A stretch of DNA of 9,967 nucleotides from Geodermatophilaceae bacterium (GTDB lineage: Bacteria > Actinomycetota > Actinomycetes > Mycobacteriales > Geodermatophilaceae): contig JACCXW010000124.1 in the NCBI GenBank assembly GCA_013696785.1, forward strand, positions 1-9,967, given 5' to 3'. A program made the translations under genes and the position numbers. Of the stretch, positions 6,462 through 9,967 are shown piece after piece (the first letter of the stretch is position 1; each line of letters starts with the position of its first letter). Below the pieces are notes generated by a model. That model made no database searches. It was not told the origin of the DNA and worked only from the letters and a program-made list of their open reading frames with translations.

Positions 6462-8672
6462 CTATTCGCCGGCCGGTGAGCCGCTGGCGTCCGGGTCGGC
6501 CACCGGCGCCAGGCTGATCTTCCCCCGGGCGTCGATGTCGAGGATCTCGACCTGGAGCTTGTCGCCGACGTTGATGACGTCTTCCACCTTGTTGATCCGC
6601 TTGCCGCTGCCGAGCTTGCTGATGTGCACGAGCCCGTCCTTGCCAGGAAGGAGTGACACAAAGGCACCGAACGCGGTCGTCTTGACCACTGTGCCTAAAA
6701 AGCGCTCACCGACCTTCGGCATCTGCGGGTTGGCGATGGCGTTGATCCGGTCCACGGCGGCCTGCGCCGACGGGCCGTCGGTGGCGCCGACGTAGATCGT
6801 GCCGTCGTCCTCGATCGTGATGTCCGCGCCGGTCTCGTCCTGGATGGCGTTGATCATCTGACCCTTGGGCCCGATCACCGCACCGATCTTGTCGATCGGG
6901 ATCATCACCGTGGTGACACGCGGCGCGTACGGGCTCATCTCATCTGGTGCGTCGATCGCCTCGTTCATGACCTCCAGGATGTGCAGCCGTGCGGCCCGCG
7001 CCTGGGTCAGCGCCGCGGCCAGCACGTCTGAGGGAATCCCGTCCAGCTTGGTGTCCAGCTGCAGTGCGGTGACCAGATCCTTGGTGCCGGCGACCTTGAA
7101 GTCCATGTCACCGAAGGCATCCTCGGCGCCGAGGATGTCGGTCAGCGCGACGTAATTGACGGTGCCGTCGGCTGAGCCTTCCCCGAAGTCGGAGACCAGG
7201 CCCATCGCGATGCCCGCGACCGGAGCCTTGAGGGGCACACCGGCGTTCAGCAATGACATCGTCGCCGCACAGACCGAGCCCATCGACGTCGACCCGTTGG
7301 AGGCCAGCGCCTCGGAGACCTGCCGGATCGCGTACGGGAAGTCCTCGCGACTCGGCAGCACGGGAACGATCGCCCGCTCGGCGAGCGCTCCGTGGCCGAT
7401 CTCGCGCCGCTTTGGCGATCCCACGCGGCCCGTCTCACCGGTGGAGTACGGCGGGAAGTTGTAGTTGTGCATGTAGCGCTTGCGGTTCTCCGGGTTGAGC
7501 GTGTCGACCATCTGCTCCATCCGGAGCATGTTCAGCGTGGTGACGCCCAGGATCTGGGTCTCCCCGCGCTCGAACAGCGCCGACCCGTGCACCCGCGGGA
7601 CGACCTCGACCTCAGCGGACAGCGGCCGGATGTCGGCCAGCCCACGGCCGTCGATGCGCACCTTCTCACGCAGGATGCGCTGGCGCACCGACTTCTTGGT
7701 GACCGCGCGGAACGCGCCGCTGATCTCCTTCTCGCGTCCCTCGAACTGTGCTGAGAGGGCGCTCTTCGCCTCGTCCTTGATCCGGTCGAGCTCGCTCTCG
7801 CGCTCCAGCTTGTCCGCGATCGTCAGCGCCGTGGCGACCGCGTCGGTGGCTTGAGCGGTGACCGCGGCCAGGACGTCGTCCTGGTAGTCCAAGAACTGCG
7901 GAAAGACCATCGTCTCCTTGGCGGCGGCCGCGGCCAGTTCACGCTGCGCCCGGCACAGCTCGGCGATGAACGGCTTCGCCGCTTCCAGGCCTTGCGACAC
8001 GATCTCCTCGGTCGGAGCGGTGGCACCGCCGGCGACGAGCTCGATGGCGTTCTTGGTGGCCTCGGCCTCGACCATCATGATGGCCACTTCGCCGTCCTCG
8101 GCTACCCGGCCGGCGACGACCATGTCGAACACGGCCGTCTCCAGCTCGGTGTGCGTCGGGAAGGCCACCCACTCACCCTCGACGAGCGCGATCCGGGTGG
8201 CGCCGATCGGGCCGTCGAACGGCAGCCCGGACAGCTGGGTGGACATCGACGCGGCGTTGATCGCCACGACGTCGTACAGGTGGTCGGGGTCGAGGGACAG
8301 CACGGTGATGACGACCTGGACCTCGTTGCGCAGGCCCTTGACGAACGTCGGTCGCAATGGCCGGTCGATCAGGCGGCAGGTGAGGATCGCGTCCTCTGAC
8401 GGCCTGCCCTCGCGCCGGAAGAACGAGCCGGGAATGCGCCCTGCGGCGTACATCCGCTCCTCGACGTCGACGGTCAGGGGGAAGAAGTCGAACTGCTCCT
8501 TGGGGTGCTTGCCGGCGGTGGTGGCCGACAGCAGCATGGTGTCGCCGAGATAGGCGACCGCGGCGCCGGCGGCTTGGTTGGCCAGCCGACCGGTCTCGAA
8601 GCGGATGGTGCGGGAGCCGAAGCGACCGTTGTCGATCGTTGCTACGGACTCATGGATGTCGTGCTCGGACAA
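6462..8672 (-). CDS. pnp: Polyribonucleotide nucleotidyltransferase (PNPase, actinobacterial GPSI type)
   Basis: 736 aa, full length. PNPase is a trimeric 3'-5' phosphorolytic exoribonuclease and polymerase acting in RNA decay. The actinobacterial form was first described in Streptomyces as guanosine pentaphosphate synthetase, an activity not readable from sequence. Order: RNase PH domain 1 (about 13-145, with FFRREGRPSED at 84-94), an all-helical linker, RNase PH domain 2 (about 342-570) with SNGSTSMGS (458-466) and GAEDAFGDMD, where Asp518 and Asp524 match the E. coli catalytic pair, a KH domain with GPKG (601-604), and an S1 domain (about 656-723, GTVVKTTAFGAFVSLLPGK). The start is TTG at 8672, 5 nt after AAAGGA; no ATG or GTG gives a complete N-terminus. 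Downstream of rpsO and just upstream of the M16 peptidase. Confidence 0.99.
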   Translation of the reverse strand: MSEHDIHESVATIDNGRFGSRTIRFETGRLANQAAGAAVAYLGDTMLLSATTAGKHPKEQFDFFPLTVDVEERMYAAGRIPGSFFRREGRPSEDAILTCRLIDRPLRPTFVKGLRNEVQVVITVLSLDPDHLYDVVAINAASMSTQLSGLPFDGPIGATRIALVEGEWVAFPTHTELETAVFDMVVAGRVAEDGEVAIMMVEAEATKNAIELVAGGATAPTEEIVSQGLEAAKPFIAELCRAQRELAAAAAKETMVFPQFLDYQDDVLAAVTAQATDAVATALTIADKLERESELDRIKDEAKSALSAQFEGREKEISGAFRAVTKKSVRQRILREKVRIDGRGLADIRPLSAEVEVVPRVHGSALFERGETQILGVTTLNMLRMEQMVDTLNPENRKRYMHNYNFPPYSTGETGRVGSPKRREIGHGALAERAIVPVLPSREDFPYAIRQVSEALASNGSTSMGSVCAATMSLLNAGVPLKAPVAGIAMGLVSDFGEGSADGTVNYVALTDILGAEDAFGDMDFKVAGTKDLVTALQLDTKLDGIPSDVLAAALTQARAARLHILEVMNEAIDAPDEMSPYAPRVTTVMIPIDKIGAVIGPKGQMINAIQDETGADITIEDDGTIYVGATDGPSAQAAVDRINAIANPQMPKVGERFLGTVVKTTAFGAFVSLLPGKDGLVHISKLGSGKRINKVEDVINVGDKLQVEILDIDARGKISLAPVADPDASGSPAGE

Positions 8673-8677
8673 TGGTG

Positions 8678-8683
8678 TCCTTT
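8678..8683 (-). promoter_or_regulatory. Ribosome-binding site supporting the TTG start of pnp
   Basis: AAAGGA on the minus strand lies 5 nt upstream of TTG at 8672-8670. The next in-frame codons are TCC GAG CAC, matching the expected length of PNPase N-termini ahead of the IDNG(R/T)FG motif. Confidence 0.7.
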
Positions 8684-8874
8684 CGTCGCCCGAGCCGACG
8701 GTGGACGACGTTCCGCGGAACCATCGCGTCCGGTCTTCGATCGAAGCCGCCGGGTGCGTTCGTGCTCCCGGGAGCCACTACCGAGGACCGGCCGGCGAGC
8801 GTTGCCTGCTGCCGATTCCCGCAATCGTGCGGGCCTTCGGAGTGGAACGTGGCGGGCCACCGGCCCGGAGTGGG

Positions 8875-8901
8875 CTGCCACGCGACGGGCGCCGCGGGCA
8901 G
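8875..8901 (-). terminator. Bulged stem-loop just after rpsO
   Basis: CTGCC-A-CGCG (8875-8884) pairs with CGCG-GGCAG (8893-8901): 9 bp with one bulged A and an 8-nt loop, 12 nt beyond the rpsO stop. There is no U-tract. It could be an attenuator of read-through into pnp, a 3'-end stabiliser, or part of a ribonuclease site. Confidence 0.45.
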
Positions 8902-8913
8902 TGTCGTGCTGAT

Positions 8914-9183
8914 CTAGCGGCGCAAACCGAGTCTCTCGATCAGCGTGCGGTATCGGGTGATGTCGGTCTTGGCCAGGTACTTCAGCAGCCGCCGACGCTG
9001 CCCGACGAGCAGGAGCAGGCCACGACGGCTGTGGTGGTCGTGCTTGTGGAAGCGCAGGTGCTCGGTGAGGTCGGCGATGCGCTTGGTCAGCATCGCCACC
9101 TGCACCTCCGGGGAGCCGGTGTCGTTCTCGACCGTTGCGTACTCGGCCATGATCTGCTGCTTCTGATCGCTTGCGAGCGGCAC
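8914..9183 (-). CDS. rpsO: 30S ribosomal protein S15
   Basis: 89 aa, exactly the family length. S15 binds the central domain of 16S rRNA early in 30S assembly. Diagnostic stretches are DTGSPEVQVAMLT, the HKHDHHSRRGLL segment and LLVGQRRRLLKYL, followed by the C-terminal YRTLIERLGLRR. The start is GTG at 9183, giving the expected PLASDQKQQIM N-terminus, with AGGAGA 4 nt upstream. The frame remains open to 9582 but the upstream part is unrelated. Downstream is pnp, the usual partner. A small hairpin in the leader may be regulatory, since S15 represses its own mRNA in several phyla. Confidence 0.99.
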   Translation of the reverse strand: MPLASDQKQQIMAEYATVENDTGSPEVQVAMLTKRIADLTEHLRFHKHDHHSRRGLLLLVGQRRRLLKYLAKTDITRYRTLIERLGLRR

Positions 9184-9187
9184 TGAC

Positions 9188-9193
9188 TCTCCT
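9188..9193 (-). promoter_or_regulatory. Strong ribosome-binding site of rpsO
   Basis: AGGAGA lies 4 nt before the GTG start, inside GAC-AGGAGA-GTC, so it could sit in the loop of a weak 3-bp stem. It fixes the start at 9183 rather than any upstream in-frame codon. Confidence 0.75.
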
Positions 9194-9210
9194 GTCGGGG
9201 CGGGTTGCGT

Positions 9211-9232
9211 CCCTCGGTCTCTATCACGAGGG
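9211..9232 (-). promoter_or_regulatory. Leader hairpin upstream of rpsO
   Basis: CCCTCG and CGAGGG form a perfect 6-bp stem with a 10-nt loop, ending 27 nt before the rpsO start. S15 autoregulation through leader RNAs that mimic its 16S rRNA site is known in several phyla with different structures. Whether this stem is such a site cannot be decided here. Confidence 0.35.
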
Positions 9233-9270
9233 CAGACATCACACGGCCAAGAACAACTCGACCACCACTG

Positions 9271-9279
9271 AGAGTACCA
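9271..9279 (-). promoter_or_regulatory. Candidate extended -10 element for rpsO
   Basis: The minus strand reads TGG-TACTCT, matching the TGn-TANNNT extended -10 pattern used by actinobacterial housekeeping sigma factors. No good -35 box is seen. It would start a leader of about 80 nt containing the 9211-9232 hairpin. A candidate from pattern only. Confidence 0.3.
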
Positions 9280-9299
9280 GCAGGCGCGCCGCAGACCGA

Positions 9300-9476
9300 C
9301 CGCTCGACGTCCACCGACACCTCGGCGCAGACGACCTGGTTGACGAGCAGCGGGCCATGGCCGGCGCATCGCCCGATCTGGTCCGCGGACCACGCCCCCC
9401 ACGTCGGATCGTCGGTGAACAGATCCAACGCCATGCTCGCGTCCACGAGAGTCGCGGTCCGCCCGCCAGGGGGCAC
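9300..9476 (-). pseudogene. Truncated VapC-type PIN-domain toxin remnant
   Basis: From a GTG at 9476 the frame reads about 59 codons that look like the first third to half of a VapC toxin. TLVDASMALDLFTDDPTWGAW carries the first catalytic Asp, and GPLLVNQVVCAEVSVDVER carries the second acidic residue (Glu in AEV). Members of this subgroup are about 130-145 aa. After ERS, near 9300, similarity stops: the frame drifts into unrelated sequence and then under rpsO, and the remaining 120 bp before rpsO is too short to hold the rest of the fold. The last two catalytic acids are therefore missing and the protein should be inactive as a nuclease. The family match is from recall of the pattern. Confidence 0.65.
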
Positions 9477-9537
9477 GGGTGAGAGCCATGATCCCATCGG
9501 TGGTCATGCCACCTCGCAGCTGCCGGAGGAGTTGCGC
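9475..9537 (-). pseudogene. Antitoxin (VapB-like) C-terminal remnant
   Basis: In another frame just ahead of the PIN fragment the minus strand reads AQLLRQLRGG followed by MTTDGIMALTR. This resembles the tail of VapB antitoxins, which often end in TTDEIMALTRG(E). The fragment meets the toxin GTG (9476) inside its Arg codon, the tight overlap expected of a vapBC pair. The expected stop after the Arg is lost, and no DNA-binding N-terminus is found upstream. The match is short, so confidence rests largely on the PIN fragment beside it. Confidence 0.45.
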
Positions 9538-9561
9538 GCCCCGACCCGTGGACCCCTCGGC

Positions 9562-9605
9562 CCGCCGATCCGGTAAGAGCACGCCTACTCATACCGGATC
9601 GACGG
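9562..9605. repeat. Imperfect 14-bp inverted repeat with 16-bp spacer
   Basis: CCGCCGATCCGGTA (9562-9575) and TACCGGATCGACGG (9592-9605) are reverse complements with a single mismatch (13/14); the inner 10 bp are perfect. The spacer is AGAGCACGCCTACTCA. It lies between the terminator hairpins of the upstream gene and the toxin-antitoxin remnant. It could be a further terminator, an operator left from the lost vapBC promoter, or ends of a small mobile sequence. Confidence 0.7.
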
Positions 9606-9671
9606 CTTGGACAGATTCGCCCGCATGCGCTTGTGTTGGTTCGAAATGGGGGTGACGGGCCGGGCGCGGGC

Positions 9672-9711
9672 CGGCGGAGACAAGCCGCCGACCCGCGTCC
9701 GGGGCGCGGGT
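9672..9711 (-). terminator. Two adjacent GC-rich hairpins after the right-hand gene
   Basis: ACCCGCG-N7-CGCGGGT (9691-9711) begins 5 nt after the stop at 9717 and is directly followed by CGGCGG-N7-CCGCCG (9672-9690). Both stems are perfect (7 and 6 bp) with 7-nt loops, and there is no U-tract. Tandem GC hairpins right after a stop fit an actinobacterial terminator. Confidence 0.65.
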
Positions 9712-9716
9712 GCCGG

Positions 9717-9967
9717 CTAGAGGAAGCGGATCACCATCGGGCAGTTGACCACGATCCCGGTGGAGCCGAACGGCTGGCCGCCGGGACCGGTGATCCACCC
9801 GTCCTCGACGAGCTGCAGGTACTGGAACTCATCGATGACGCGCGCCCGGTAGCCCTTGGAAATGGCCTCCTGAGTCCAGACCCCGAGGTTGAGGTCCCAG
9901 GCGGGGCTGTAGTCATTGGACACCGTCGGAATGCCGCCGATCACATGCAGCGGATCGCCCTCACCGA
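9717..9967 (-). CDS. C-terminal 82 aa of an unrecognised protein, cut by the window edge
   Basis: The frame is open from the window edge to TAG at 9719-9717. It reads GEGDPLHVIGGIPTVSNDYS, then a Trp-rich stretch (PAWDLNLGVWTQEA), RARVIDEFQYLQLVEDGWI, and ends TGPGGQPFGSTGIVVNCPMV-IRFL. Codon use is strongly G/C-ending and the composition is that of a folded soluble domain; no membrane segment is visible in this part. The GTG at 9944 is internal to the domain, so the real start is outside the window. I do not recognise the family. The gene ends in tandem hairpins, so it is probably a separate transcription unit and not part of the rpsO operon. Confidence 0.8.
   Translation of the reverse strand, partial: GEGDPLHVIGGIPTVSNDYSPAWDLNLGVWTQEAISKGYRARVIDEFQYLQLVEDGWITGPGGQPFGSTGIVVNCPMVIRFL

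Larger units (their letters stand above)
8673..8913 (-). other. Hairpin-rich rpsO-pnp intercistronic region
   Basis: This 241-bp spacer has no convincing gene; frames crossing it show no family match. It is packed with perfect symmetric elements: CGGGCC-ACC-GGCCCG (8853-8867), CCCGCA-ATCG-TGCGGG (8818-8833), GCTCCCGGGAGC (8764-8775), CTTCGATCGAAG (8735-8746) and TTCCGCGGAA (8711-8720), besides the stem next to rpsO listed separately. In Streptomyces the rpsO-pnp intergenic hairpin is cut by RNase III and carries a pnp promoter, so processing of a joint transcript is a reasonable expectation here. I saw no clear -10/-35 pair for pnp. Confidence 0.6.
9184..9716. other. 533-bp region without an intact gene, upstream of rpsO
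   Basis: From right to left it holds the tandem hairpins (9672-9711), about 65 bp with nothing recognisable (9606-9671), the inverted repeat (9562-9605), the antitoxin and toxin remnants (9537-9300), and the rpsO leader. ribF, often directly upstream of rpsO in actinobacteria, is absent from this position. Confidence 0.7.

Noticed and set aside
6458..6667. 70-codon upstream extension of the M16 peptidase frame
   Set aside because: It lies wholly inside the pnp 3' end in another frame and has shadow composition; the ATG at 6457 gives the family length.
8642..8912. Small open frames across the rpsO-pnp spacer
   Set aside because: No ribosome-binding site or family features, and the region is better explained by hairpins.
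9634..9650. tRNA-like GGTTCGAA stretch, considered as a tRNA end or attachment site
   Set aside because: The bases flanking the loop do not pair into a T-stem and no acceptor or anticodon arm can be built around it.
1..9967. CRISPR array, insertion sequence or prophage
   Set aside because: No repeat-spacer series, transposase, integrase or phage gene was seen; the only mobile-type trace is the vapBC remnant.

Overview
The window looks like a chromosomal segment of a high-GC actinobacterium. Third codon positions are strongly G/C, GTG and TTG starts occur, the PNPase is of the actinobacterial GPSI type, and rpsO, pnp, an M16 peptidase and dapB follow each other on one strand as they commonly do in that phylum. 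The order or genus cannot be fixed from this sequence. Nearly everything is on the minus strand, so the region reads from right to left.

Right end (9184-9967): the last 82 codons of an unrecognised minus-strand gene end at 9717 and are followed at once by two back-to-back GC-rich hairpins. Next come an imperfect 14-bp inverted repeat (9562-9605) and what I read as a decayed vapBC toxin-antitoxin pair: a short antitoxin tail and the N-terminal third of a PIN-domain toxin. The remnant runs into the leader of rpsO, where ribF would often be found in actinobacteria.

Housekeeping block (4341-9183, minus): rpsO (ribosomal protein S15), a 241-bp hairpin-rich spacer, pnp (TTG start), an M16 zinc peptidase 4 bp later, and dapB overlapping the peptidase stop by 4 bp (GTGA). 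A 20-21 bp tandem repeat covers the dapB stop codon.

Signalling block (2031-4297): a four-helix membrane protein (DUF6220-like, plus strand) converges with dapB and diverges from a histidine kinase/response regulator pair (minus). The kinase has one GAF domain in which His110 and Tyr132 fall where the heme ligand and distal Tyr of mycobacterial DosS lie, with the same 22-residue spacing. The regulator is of the NarL/LuxR type. A palindrome TAGGAC-N4-GTCCTA covers the regulator's stop codon, upstream of the next genes, and has the half-site spacing of the DosR box. Together these suggest, as inference only, a small redox or gas-sensing module.

Left end (1-1959): an SDR oxidoreductase overlaps (ATGA) a divergent QueA-like protein that lacks several hallmark QueA motifs. 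A hairpin separates it from the apparent tail of a convergent plus-strand gene at the window edge.
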